This document shows positions 1 through 7,423 of a stretch of 64,000 nt of DNA, piece by piece. Position 1 is the first letter of the stretch. Each line of letters opens with the position of its first letter. The stretch comes from Acidimicrobiia bacterium. Lineage in GTDB: Bacteria; Actinomycetota; Acidimicrobiia; Acidimicrobiales; Poriferisodalaceae. The notes under the pieces were generated by a model. That model had not been told where the DNA came from. It saw only the letters and a list, made by a program, of their open reading frames with translations, and searched no databases. A program made the position numbers and the translations under genes. Location: the NCBI GenBank assembly GCA_022821985.1, contig JAJECP010000015.1, positions 62,001-126,000 on the forward strand. Direction: 5' to 3'.

Positions 1-1118
1 ACGGCGTACAGGGCGGCGATTCCCGCGAGCACCAGACCGCTGACGACGGCGACGTAGGCCGGGTAGTTCGAGTGCTCCTTGCCGCAGACGGTGTACCACT
101 GCACGTCATGCGCAGGAGGCGTGGTGCACGCAAACGTGAAGTCCTCCGCGTAGTCCTCCACGCACAGGTACTTGTCGCGCGTGTTGCCGGTGATGTCCGA
201 TTCTTCGACACCGCAGGGGCCGGGCACCTGATGCAGACCGCTGCTCACGTGGGTCTCCGGCGCGAAGAACGCCATGCAGATGACCAGAGCGATCAGGTAG
301 GCGGCAGCTCCGCGCCCCAGCCAATCCACCGGTTGCCCCTCCGGACGCGCAGTGCGGCGCCCCAGGAAGGAAACAGCGCCGTAGATGACCGCCCCGGTGC
401 AGAACGCGACCAGTCCAGGCGTTCCCCCGTCGAGCAGCTGCAGAACGAACATCTGCGCCATCATCAACGGCGTCGTGATGCACGCAGTCAGCACGATGTC
501 GGCGACGAAGCGCCGCCTGGTGACAAAGCTCTGCTGGGTGACATCGTGGCCGCGCAGGACCAGATCGAGCAGCAGCGCGAATGAGCCGGTGAACGTGAGC
601 ACCCACAGGCTGCTGCTCAGCGGGGCCCCGAAGAGCCGGTCCGCTATGGCGGGATCGGTGTCATGCCATGTCCACCAGAGGAACTTGGCGCCGACGATGT
701 CGTAGGGCGCGTACAGCACCACCGCCACCAGTCCGGTGAGCGCCGCGGCCGACCACCGCCCCAGTCCGAGACGACGGATGCCGACCGTCGGCCAGTACAG
801 GAAGACGATGTACACGCACGGGATGTACAGCGGCAGGCGCGGGGTGATCATGATGGTCGCCTGGGCCTGCCAGAAGGTGTCGACGACCGGCAGCGCCATG
901 AAGATCACGTCGTTGGCTGTGCCCGTGATGAGCGCGGCAACCCAGGTCAGCCGGTCTTTGCGCCCGGCGCGGACAGCGTGGATCAGCGCCAGCACTGCGC
1001 ACGCGATGATGACGTACTCGCCGATCAGGAACGTCGGCTGGTTGGCCCACTGCTCGGCGGGGCTGGTGAACGTCTTCCAAGGAAGGTCTGGCGACACCTC
1101 CCACGGCAGCGTTCTCAC
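1..1118 (-). CDS. Multipass integral membrane protein, C-terminus beyond the window
   Basis: The reading frame is open from a GTG at 1118 to the left edge, giving at least 372 residues without a stop. The translation is strongly hydrophobic, with many predicted membrane spans (for example GEYVIIACAVLALIHAV and LPLYIPCVYIVFLYWP). A polar conserved-looking stretch, PYDIVGAKFLWWTWHDTDP, lies between spans, and a cysteine-containing extracytoplasmic-looking loop lies near the left edge. The GTG is 15 bases past the stop of the fatty acid hydroxylase-like gene, so the two are probably co-transcribed. The WWTWHDTDP stretch reminds me of uncharacterised DUF7802-like membrane proteins, but I cannot confirm this. 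Function unknown. The antisense frames here are arginine-rich and look non-coding. Confidence 0.75.
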   Translation of the reverse strand, partial: MRTLPWEVSPDLPWKTFTSPAEQWANQPTFLIGEYVIIACAVLALIHAVRAGRKDRLTWVAALITGTANDVIFMALPVVDTFWQAQATIMITPRLPLYIPCVYIVFLYWPTVGIRRLGLGRWSAAALTGLVAVVLYAPYDIVGAKFLWWTWHDTDPAIADRLFGAPLSSSLWVLTFTGSFALLLDLVLRGHDVTQQSFVTRRRFVADIVLTACITTPLMMAQMFVLQLLDGGTPGLVAFCTGAVIYGAVSFLGRRTARPEGQPVDWLGRGAAAYLIALVICMAFFAPETHVSSGLHQVPGPCGVEESDITGNTRDKYLCVEDYAEDFTFACTTPPAHDVQWYTVCGKEHSNYPAYVAVVSGLVLAGIAALYA

Positions 1119-1133
1119 TGTCGGAACGTCCGC

Positions 1134-1958
1134 TCAGTACCTGACGAACGGTTCGAGTTCGCGCCCGGCGACGGCATCGCTGAGGTCTCGTTTGCCGCGC
1201 CCGCCGAAGACCTCTGGGCCGTAGCGCCTGCCGTGCCTGCGCAATGTGCCGTGCAGCCGGTCCCAGATCAGCAGATGCTGGCCGAAATTCACATGGACAT
1301 GGGCGTGATGGTCATCGTGAAACTGCGCCGGCGGCTGCCACGGCAGCACCGACTCCAGCTTGACGCCGGAATGGCCAGCGACGTTGTAGACAACGATGTA
1401 CAGCAACACGCCGACGACAGACAGTGCATGGAAGGGAATGACGAGCAGCGGTGCCAGTGTGGCGGCTTGCAGCATCAGCAGTTCCGCCGGGTGCATTGCC
1501 ATCGTCACGTAGGGATTCGTCGCGACGAACCGATGGTGAAATCGGTGCACGTGGCGGAACATGAACCGTGTGTGCAGTAGGCGGTGCACCAGGTAGGCGA
1601 TGTATTCGGCCAGCAGGAACAGCAAGACGGTGGAGCCGACCGTGTACGCCCAACCGCCCCAGCTCGTGACATCGGTGTAGATGGGCGCGTCGAGGTTGCC
1701 GCTCGCGATGGCGTAGATCAGTGCGCCGCTCAGCAGGCCGCTCAGCAACATGTTGCGGGTGCTGGCCCAAACGGCGAGGCGGTGAAGCTCCGGCGACAGG
1801 AAACGGTCAGGCTGCAGCTTCCACGATTGCGCTGTCGAGGGCTGCCGGACGTAGTACCGGAAGTAGAAGTAGCCGGCAACCGCGTGATACGTGACAATGC
1901 CCGCGAGGCTGGCGCCGCCGATGCACGCAATGAGGAGGCTCCAGTCGACCCCTCCCAT
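1134..1958 (-). CDS. Fatty acid hydroxylase / sterol desaturase superfamily membrane protein
   Basis: This 274-residue protein belongs by its histidine clusters to the membrane di-iron fatty acid hydroxylase superfamily, which hydroxylates or desaturates lipids, carotenoids or sterols in the membrane. The clusters are HRLLH at 125-129, HVHRFHH at 136-142 and HDDHHAHVH at 214-222. Hydrophobic segments lie near residues 8-30, 68-86, 107-125 and 165-190. The ATG start lies 33 bases downstream of the bacterioferritin gene, and the next membrane-protein gene follows after 15 bases. This suggests an iron-linked operon whose last members are an iron-dependent membrane oxygenase and an unknown membrane protein. 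The substrate cannot be told from the sequence. Confidence 0.85.
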   Translation of the reverse strand: MGGVDWSLLIACIGGASLAGIVTYHAVAGYFYFRYYVRQPSTAQSWKLQPDRFLSPELHRLAVWASTRNMLLSGLLSGALIYAIASGNLDAPIYTDVTSWGGWAYTVGSTVLLFLLAEYIAYLVHRLLHTRFMFRHVHRFHHRFVATNPYVTMAMHPAELLMLQAATLAPLLVIPFHALSVVGVLLYIVVYNVAGHSGVKLESVLPWQPPAQFHDDHHAHVHVNFGQHLLIWDRLHGTLRRHGRRYGPEVFGGRGKRDLSDAVAGRELEPFVRY

Positions 1959-1991
1959 GTCGATCGCTCCGTCCCGCGCCGATCCTCGGCG

Positions 1992-2465
1992 CTAGTCGTC
2001 GCCGATCTGGCTCTGCAGGTAACGCTCGATGCCGATGTCCTCGATGAGACTCTGCTGGGTCTCGATCCAGTCGAGATGTGCTTCCTCGCCGACCAGCAGG
2101 TGCTCGAGCAGCTCGCGGGTGCCGGCGTCGCCCTGGTCGAGGCACAGGCGCACGCCGCTGCGGTACCGATCGATGGCGTGCTCCTCGAGCTGCCGGTCGA
2201 GGGCGAGCTGCTCGGGCACGGTCTCGCCGATCATCACGGTGCCCAGCCGCTGCATGTTGGGCAGCGCATCCAGCAGCAGGGTGCGCTCCATCAGCTTCTC
2301 GGCATCGCGCATCTCCTCGATGGACTCCTCGTGGTACTTGGAGGCCAAGCGGTCGTATCCCCAGTTGCTGGCGATCTTGGAGGCGGCGAAGTACTGGTTG
2401 ATCGCCGTCAGCTCGGCCGTCAGCGCTTCGTTCAAGAACTCGATGACCTCGGGTGATCCCTGCAT
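1992..2465 (-). CDS. bfr: Bacterioferritin with a substituted ferroxidase ligand
   Basis: Bacterioferritin forms a 24-subunit haem-containing shell that oxidises Fe(II) and stores iron in the cytoplasm. Starting at the second in-frame ATG gives MQGSPEVIEFLNEAL, the usual family N-terminus, and a protein of 157 residues (normal is about 158). The haem ligand Met52 is present, and ferroxidase ligands Glu18, Glu51, Glu94, Glu127 and His130 fall at E. coli positions. The remaining ligand, His54, is replaced by Asp (EEMRDAEK at 50-57). The Asp codon GAT is clear in the sequence, so this is not a translation error. The gene follows the ferredoxin gene bfd after about 77 bases. Effect of the substitution: unknown. 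Confidence 0.93.
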   Translation of the reverse strand: MQGSPEVIEFLNEALTAELTAINQYFAASKIASNWGYDRLASKYHEESIEEMRDAEKLMERTLLLDALPNMQRLGTVMIGETVPEQLALDRQLEEHAIDRYRSGVRLCLDQGDAGTRELLEHLLVGEEAHLDWIETQQSLIEDIGIERYLQSQIGDD

Positions 2466-2542
2466 GAACTCCACCCTAGGCGCACAAGAATGCGGCCAGA
2501 GTCAGCCCAGCGAGACTGAATGCGCGCCGTCAGCGAGGCCCG

Positions 2543-2773
2543 CTATGCGCCCACCGCGATCGTCTCGAAGGCGATCGAGTGGACGGAGTGATGCTCTGGG
2601 TCGATGGCCTCGAGCATGCACTGGTCGAGCACGGCCTGGATCATGGCGACGCAGCTTCCGCAGTCGGTGCCGGCGCCGCAGGCCTTCGACACGTCGCGGA
2701 CCGTTGTGCCGCCGTGCGCGGCGAGCCGCCGGATGGCGGCCTCATTCGTCGCGAGACATTGGCAGACGATCAT
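2543..2773 (-). CDS. bfd: Bacterioferritin-associated ferredoxin (2Fe-2S)
   Basis: Bfd donates electrons to bacterioferritin so that stored ferric iron is reduced and released. From the ATG at 2773 the protein is 76 residues. Cysteines at 4, 6, 38 and 41 (VCQC and GTDCGSC) exactly match the spacing of E. coli Bfd. A longer version from a GTG at 2824 is possible, because AAGGAG lies just before it, but that spacing is only two bases and the extra 17 residues do not belong to the family. It is the first gene of the leftward iron-storage cluster and sits downstream of an iron-box-like dyad at 2842-2857. Confidence 0.9.
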   Translation of the reverse strand: MIVCQCLATNEAAIRRLAAHGGTTVRDVSKACGAGTDCGSCVAMIQAVLDQCMLEAIDPEHHSVHSIAFETIAVGA

Positions 2774-2841
2774 CGACGTCGGTGACCCCGGTGCAGCGCT
2801 GGAGCGCGCAACGACGTGGTGCACGACTCCTTATGGTCTAT

Positions 2842-2857
2842 GTTAGGCATTGCTAAC
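2842..2857 (-). promoter_or_regulatory. Iron-box-like dyad upstream of bfd-bfr
   Basis: The sequence GTTAGGCATTGCTAAC is an inverted repeat GTTAG-N6-CTAAC, about 70 bases before the bfd ATG. The half-sites match the core of DtxR/IdeR boxes (TTAGGTTAGSCTAACCTAA), in which TTAG and CTAA are the arms. Placement before bacterioferritin genes fits known IdeR control of iron storage in actinobacteria. The outer arms of the full consensus are not well preserved, so it may be a weak or divergent site. Binding is inferred. Confidence 0.5.
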
Positions 2858-2946
2858 GCACCGCGCGCAAGCGCGGAATGTGACAGCGCGCAAGTCAATG
2901 CACGCAGAGTTGGGCCGGGCGCACGCCGCGGCAGGCGTCAGATCGC

Positions 2947-3624
2947 TCAGTCGCCTGCAGTGACGAGGATGCGTGCAGCGGTGTAGGCGCTGACGCCCAC
3001 CGTGCCCTCGTCCATCGCCACAGTGGCGGTGCCGTCAGGCGACACCGACATGACGGTTCCCGACCGGCCTGGCATGAGCCCGGATTGTTCCAAGAACTCG
3101 AGCTGGCCGGGTGCGAATTCCAGTTCCTCGGGAATGCGTTCCACGGTGAAGCCACCGGTCTGGCCGACATCTGCGAGCGGCATCGCGTCGGTTGGCGCGG
3201 TGTAGTCGGAGCCGGGGATGGGATTGCCGTGCGGGCAGGTGTTCGGATCGTGGAGCAGCTCCATCATCGCCCGTTCCACGACTGGCGAGATCACGTGCTC
3301 CCAGCGGCCGGCCTCGTGGTGGGCATCGGCCCAGCTCAGCTTGAGCACGTCGGTCAGGAACCGCTCGGCCAGCCGGTGCCGGCGCACCACGGTCGTGGCG
3401 ATCTGCTCGCCCTCGTCGGTCAGGCTGATGTGCGCGTCTTCGTCCACATTGACCAAGCCCTCGCGCTGCATTCGGCGGATCATCTCTGACACTGCTGGAC
3501 GCGAGACCTCCAGCCGTTCGGCAATACGCGCCTGGATGACTTCGACGCCGTCCTCGGCCAACTCGTACACCGTCTCGGAGTACTCCTCGAAGGCCGGATG
3601 ATGCTCAGTCGGCTCGTACCCCAT
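2947..3624 (-). CDS. DtxR/MntR-family metal-dependent transcriptional regulator
   Basis: The protein has an N-terminal winged helix (HTH around VSRPAVSEMIRRMQREG, 40-56), a dimerisation/metal-binding part (RWEHV at 107-111, GNPIPG at 133-138), and a C-terminal FeoA/SH3-like domain. Starting at ATG 3624 gives 225 residues, close to DtxR and IdeR. Upstream ATG and GTG codons as far as 3693 would add a low-quality extension. At the DtxR primary metal site Met10 is replaced by Glu14 and Cys102 by Gly106, while Glu109 and His110 remain. An acidic residue in the first position is typical of Mn-responsive MntR/SirR types, so manganese specificity is more likely than iron. It is divergent from the SDR gene at 3818. 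Confidence 0.85.
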   Translation of the reverse strand: MGYEPTEHHPAFEEYSETVYELAEDGVEVIQARIAERLEVSRPAVSEMIRRMQREGLVNVDEDAHISLTDEGEQIATTVVRRHRLAERFLTDVLKLSWADAHHEAGRWEHVISPVVERAMMELLHDPNTCPHGNPIPGSDYTAPTDAMPLADVGQTGGFTVERIPEELEFAPGQLEFLEQSGLMPGRSGTVMSVSPDGTATVAMDEGTVGVSAYTAARILVTAGD

Positions 3625-3668
3625 GGCCGCCACCATAGCGGCAGCCTGCAGACCGGCTGTGCCGGATT

Positions 3669-3685
3669 TCGAAACCCGGTTTCGA
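3669..3685. promoter_or_regulatory. 17-bp palindrome between divergent genes
   Basis: TCGAAACC-C-GGTTTCGA is a perfect 8-base inverted repeat around one central base. It lies in the 193-base divergent spacer between the DtxR/MntR-type gene and the SDR gene. Its size and symmetry suit a dimeric repressor operator, but it does not resemble an iron or MntR box. No function is shown by the sequence. Confidence 0.35.
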
Positions 3686-3817
3686 GGGCGCACAAGCGAA
3701 CATGACGGTTGCGCTCACCGCCATAGCAGCGATCTGGCGCAGGGTTTCGCGGGCACACCGGCTCGGGGCAGACTGAGGGAGTCCCATGCGGCCGACGCCA
3801 ACGAATCGGAGAGTGCG

Positions 3818-4585
3818 ATGGATCTGCAGCTGGCGGGAAAGAATGTCCTTGTGACAGGAGCGGGCCAGGGACTCGGTCTGGCCATTGCTGCGGCGTTCGC
3901 TGATGAGGGTGCGAACGTGGCCTTCGCCCACAACGCTTCGAGCGAGGGTGCGGAGAAAGGCGCAGCCGCAGCCCAAGAAGCTGGGCGCACGGCGCTCGCA
4001 ATCCGCTGCGATGTCACCAGCGGCCATGACGTGCAGCGCACGGTCGATGAGGTGGTCCGCGGGCTCGGCAGCATCGACGTGCTGGTCAACAATGCGGCCT
4101 ACACCGACACCGGGCCGTTCCTCGACATCGACGCCGACGATCTGCAACGGATGGTGGACGTGACGGTGATGGGCAGCTTGCGGGTGACCCAGGCCGTGGT
4201 GCGCCACATGGTCGATGCCGGCATCGAAGGCTCGATCGTGTCGCTGATGGGCGACTCCGGACGCGTAGGAGAGAGCCGCTTGGCGGGAGTGGCTGCCACC
4301 CGAGCGTCCACCATGGGCTTGATGAAGTCGGTCGCCAAGGAATTCGGCCGAAACGGCATTCGCGCCAACACCGTGTCGCTCGGGTTGGTGCGCTCGGAGC
4401 GGTTCGCCCACCACACCGGCAATGCCGACGACGAGCGCATGGCCCGCATCGCCAAGATGTACCCGCTGCGCCGTGTCGGCGTGCCCGACGATGTGCCGCC
4501 GATGGTGCTGCTGCTGGCCTCGCCTCTGTCGGGATGGACGACGGGCCAGACCGTCTCCGTCAACGGCGGCTACTCGATGGTGTGA
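3818..4585 (+). CDS. SDR-family protein lacking the catalytic Tyr and Lys
   Basis: The fold is that of a classical short-chain dehydrogenase: nucleotide motif TGAGQGLG (13-20), NNA (91-93) and the C-terminal GQTVSVNGGYSMV. Length is 255 residues, normal for the family. However, the expected YxxxK block reads VAATR at 158-162, so the catalytic Tyr is Val and the Lys is Arg. It may bind a dinucleotide without ordinary dehydrogenase chemistry. The ATG at 3818 has GGAGAG six bases upstream; an upstream frame extension to 3623 looks non-coding. The stop is 3 bases before the molybdenum hydroxylase start, so they are surely one operon. Confidence 0.85.
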   Translation: MDLQLAGKNVLVTGAGQGLGLAIAAAFADEGANVAFAHNASSEGAEKGAAAAQEAGRTALAIRCDVTSGHDVQRTVDEVVRGLGSIDVLVNNAAYTDTGPFLDIDADDLQRMVDVTVMGSLRVTQAVVRHMVDAGIEGSIVSLMGDSGRVGESRLAGVAATRASTMGLMKSVAKEFGRNGIRANTVSLGLVRSERFAHHTGNADDERMARIAKMYPLRRVGVPDDVPPMVLLLASPLSGWTTGQTVSVNGGYSMV

Positions 4586-4588
4586 GAC

Positions 4589-7018
4589 GTGTTCCAACTT
4601 GACGAGACGGTTCCGACGAGCGGCGGGCCGTTCGGCGAGCCGGTCCCCCGACGCGAGGACGCCCGACTGCTGAGAGGCCGGGGGAGCTACATCGCGAACA
4701 TCCGCTACGACGGGCAGCTTGCCGTGGCGTTCGTGCGAAGCCCCGTCGCTCATGGGCGCATCGTCTCGGTCGACGTATCTGCCGCCCAGCAGGCCCCTGG
4801 CGTGGTCGATGTCGCGACCGGCGCCGATCCGGATTTCGCCGGCTTGGCGCTCATTGCCGAGTCGGCGTTGCCGACCCATGTCGCCACCCCTCAGCCGGCG
4901 CTTGCCGCCGACAAGGTGCGCTATCAAGGCGAGGCGGTGGCGGCGGTCGTGGCTATCAGCCCGGCAGCCGCTGCCGACGCAGCCGAGCTCGTGGAGGTGG
5001 CCTACGACGAGCTGGGTGCCCATGTCGACACTGTGGCTGCAGCAGCGCAGCCTGCCGACCCGGTGCATGACGCCGCACCCGGCAACCTCCTCGTCACACG
5101 GACCTTCGATGCGGGCAATGTCGATGCGGCCCTCGACAGCGCTCACTTCGTTATCGAGCGCGCCTTCCGCACCAACCGGCACGGTGCTGTGCCGATGGAG
5201 GGCCGCGGTGCCGTGGCTGTCTGGGACGCCAGTCGAGCCAAGCTCACGCTGCACTCGGTCTCGCAGGTGCCATACCTGCACCGCAACAGCCTCGCGACCG
5301 CGTTCGGCCTGCCCGAGAGCGCAGTGCGCCTGGACGTCGGCGATGTCGGCGGCGGCTTCGGCACCAAGGCCGCGCTGTATCCCGAGGATGCGGCCGTGTG
5401 CCAGCTGGCCCACCGCGTGGGCCGACCGGTGGGATGGGTCGAGACCCGGTCGGAGCACATGACCACGGCCCTGCAGGCGCGTGATCACCACTACCGGGTT
5501 CGAGCGGGCTTCGAGGCCGACGGCACGCTGGTAGCCGTTGATGCTGTGCTGCACGCGAATGTCGGGGCATACAGCTCGCCGCCGTGGACGGCAGGCATCG
5601 AGCCGCTCATGGCCGGCGGCCTGCTGACAGGCCCCTACAAGCTCTCCCACTATCGCTGCGAGGTGCTCGGCGTGGCCACCAACACCGCGCCGACGGGCCC
5701 GTACCGGGGTGTGGCCCGGCCGGCGACAGTATTCGTCATGGAACGCCTGCTCGACGATGCAGCCGCTGCGCTCGGGCTCGACCCGGTCGACATCCGCCGT
5801 CGCAACCTGGTCGCACCTCAGGACGTTCCGTACACCGCTCCCACCCGGCTGGTGCACGACTCGCGCACCTACCTCGACTGCCTCGACCAGGCCGTCGAAC
5901 TCATCGACTACGAGGGATTCCGTGCCGGCCAACGCGGCGCCCGGGCAGTCGCATCGAGCACCGACGTTCCGGACGGCGATGGCGGCGCCAACGACGGAGG
6001 CGCCGGGCGAGACCGTCTCATCGGGATCGGCTTCGCTTGCTACAACGAGCTGACCGGGCTCGGGCAGAAGGCGTCAGCCGGGCCGCGGCTGCCGTTCCGC
6101 ACCGGTCACGAATCCGCCGAGGTCCGCATCGATCCGTCGGGCGCTGTGACCGCAGCGATGGGCGTGACGGCCCAGGGTCAGGGCATCGAGACCACCATGG
6201 CCCAGGTGGTCGCGGCCGAGCTCGGGGTCGGCGTCGATGACGTGGCCGTGGAGATGGGCGACACCGATCGCCTCGCCTTCGGCTTGGGGGCATTCGCCAG
6301 TCGCCAAGGCGTCATCGGTTCGGGCGCTGCGACGCTCGCAGCGCGCACGGTGCGAGCCAAAGCGCTCGTCATTGCGGCACACCTGCTCGAAGCCGAACCC
6401 GAGTGGCTGAGCATCGACGACGGCTTCATCCACACGCAGGACGCCCCATCGGTCGGCGTCACGCTCGCTGAGGTGGCGCGCTTGGCCTACTTCGAGCCGC
6501 ACCGGCTCCCGCCCGGACTCGAGCCCGGCTTGGAGGCCATGCGCTTCTACGACCCGATGACCGGCACGTTCGCCGCGGGCGCGCAGGCCGCAGTGGTCGC
6601 CGTGGACCTCGACACCGGCGAGGTCGACGTGCAGCGAATCGTGTGCGTCGAGGACACTGGCCGCGTGATCAACCCGATGATCGTGGAGGGCCAGATGCAC
6701 GGCGCCATCGCGCAGGGCGTGGGCGGTGCGCTGTACGAGCACTTCGTCTACGACGCCGACGGCCAGCTGCAATCGGGCACGTTCATGGACTACCTGGCAA
6801 TCACGGCCGACCGGATGCCCTCGATCGAGCTGGGCCATGTCGCCGATCCGGCGCACAACCTGAACCAGATCCGCGGTGTGGGCGAGGGCGGCACCCTGGG
6901 TCCCTACGCCGCCATCGCGAACGCCGTGTGCGACGCCCTCGCACCGCTGGGCATCACCATCGACGAGCTGCCGCTCAGCCCCGCCCGCATCCACGCCGCA
7001 ATCGCCGCTGCCTCATAA
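4589..7018 (+). CDS. Molybdenum hydroxylase large subunit (xanthine dehydrogenase/CoxL family)
   Basis: This 809-residue protein belongs to the molybdopterin-binding large subunits of aerobic dehydrogenases (xanthine, CO, aldehyde, nicotine-type). It starts GEPVPRREDARLLRGRGSY, the usual CoxL-like N-terminus, and has DVGGGFGTKAALYPED and the C-terminal catalytic-glutamate motif GVGEGGTLGP. The loop that in form I CO dehydrogenase is AYxCSFR reads PYRGVARP, so it is not a CO dehydrogenase of form I and the substrate is unknown. The start is GTG. Partner subunits (FAD-binding CoxM, 2Fe-2S CoxS) are absent on both sides; the neighbour is an SDR-like protein. The long open frame on the opposite strand is a shadow. 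Confidence 0.9.
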   Translation: MFQLDETVPTSGGPFGEPVPRREDARLLRGRGSYIANIRYDGQLAVAFVRSPVAHGRIVSVDVSAAQQAPGVVDVATGADPDFAGLALIAESALPTHVATPQPALAADKVRYQGEAVAAVVAISPAAAADAAELVEVAYDELGAHVDTVAAAAQPADPVHDAAPGNLLVTRTFDAGNVDAALDSAHFVIERAFRTNRHGAVPMEGRGAVAVWDASRAKLTLHSVSQVPYLHRNSLATAFGLPESAVRLDVGDVGGGFGTKAALYPEDAAVCQLAHRVGRPVGWVETRSEHMTTALQARDHHYRVRAGFEADGTLVAVDAVLHANVGAYSSPPWTAGIEPLMAGGLLTGPYKLSHYRCEVLGVATNTAPTGPYRGVARPATVFVMERLLDDAAAALGLDPVDIRRRNLVAPQDVPYTAPTRLVHDSRTYLDCLDQAVELIDYEGFRAGQRGARAVASSTDVPDGDGGANDGGAGRDRLIGIGFACYNELTGLGQKASAGPRLPFRTGHESAEVRIDPSGAVTAAMGVTAQGQGIETTMAQVVAAELGVGVDDVAVEMGDTDRLAFGLGAFASRQGVIGSGAATLAARTVRAKALVIAAHLLEAEPEWLSIDDGFIHTQDAPSVGVTLAEVARLAYFEPHRLPPGLEPGLEAMRFYDPMTGTFAAGAQAAVVAVDLDTGEVDVQRIVCVEDTGRVINPMIVEGQMHGAIAQGVGGALYEHFVYDADGQLQSGTFMDYLAITADRMPSIELGHVADPAHNLNQIRGVGEGGTLGPYAAIANAVCDALAPLGITIDELPLSPARIHAAIAAAS

Positions 7019-7158
7019 CACCCCATCTCTATGTTCATCGCATGTCAAATCCATGCATTGAGCGCAGCGCTCCCACCCGAGAATTGCTGTCCTGGTGCCA
7101 CGATCGCTTCGGTGCCGGTGCCAGCTCGTTCAGCGAGAGTGTGAGTATCCACCCAACA

Positions 7159-7174
7159 AGACGTCGAGACGTCT
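7159..7174. promoter_or_regulatory. Palindromic operator candidate before the R-M cassette
   Basis: AGACGTC-GA-GACGTCT is a perfect inverted repeat of 7-base arms, 12 bases upstream of the GTG of the small winged-helix gene. Controller proteins of restriction-modification systems bind such short symmetric boxes (C-boxes) ahead of their own genes. The sequence differs from the PvuII-type C-box, so the match is positional only. Confidence 0.45.
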
Positions 7175-7186
7175 ACGGTCGCTGCC

Positions 7187-7423
7187 GTGAACGAAGCGGT
7201 GCTGCACGAACGTCGTCGCCGCCCCGGCGAAGTTCGCGATGCCATCGAAGATGTGCTCGCTTGTGCAGACGGGCCCTTGCCGGTGGACGTAATCCATGCA
7301 CGAGTTGAAGCTCGACTTGGCGCCGATGTCGCCGCCTCGTCGGTTCGCAGCTACCTGCGACTCAACGCCGACGGAGACGGACAGTTCTCCAGAGTCCGCC
7401 GCGGTGTCTACGTCCTTCGCTGA
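7187..7423 (+). CDS. Small winged-helix protein, possible R-M controller
   Basis: This 78-residue basic protein starts at a GTG and has the pattern of a winged helix: a helical stretch (GEVRDAIEDVLAC), a second helix with PVDVIHARVEARLG, a recognition-helix-like SSVRSYLRL, and a beta wing ending FSRVRRGVYVLR. Its 3' end overlaps the probable start of the methyltransferase gene by about 20 bases, so both are translated from one message. Position before a methyltransferase and just after a palindrome suggests an autoregulator of the cassette. It does not look like the Xre-type HTH of classical C proteins, and could instead be a detached DNA-recognition domain of the methyltransferase. Confidence 0.65.
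   Translation: MNEAVLHERRRRPGEVRDAIEDVLACADGPLPVDVIHARVEARLGADVAASSVRSYLRLNADGDGQFSRVRRGVYVLR

Noticed and set aside
3605-5932. Long leftward open frame opposite the SDR and molybdenum hydroxylase genes
   Set aside because: It is Arg/His-rich, without recognisable domains, and lies antisense to clear genes; such frames are common in high-GC DNA.
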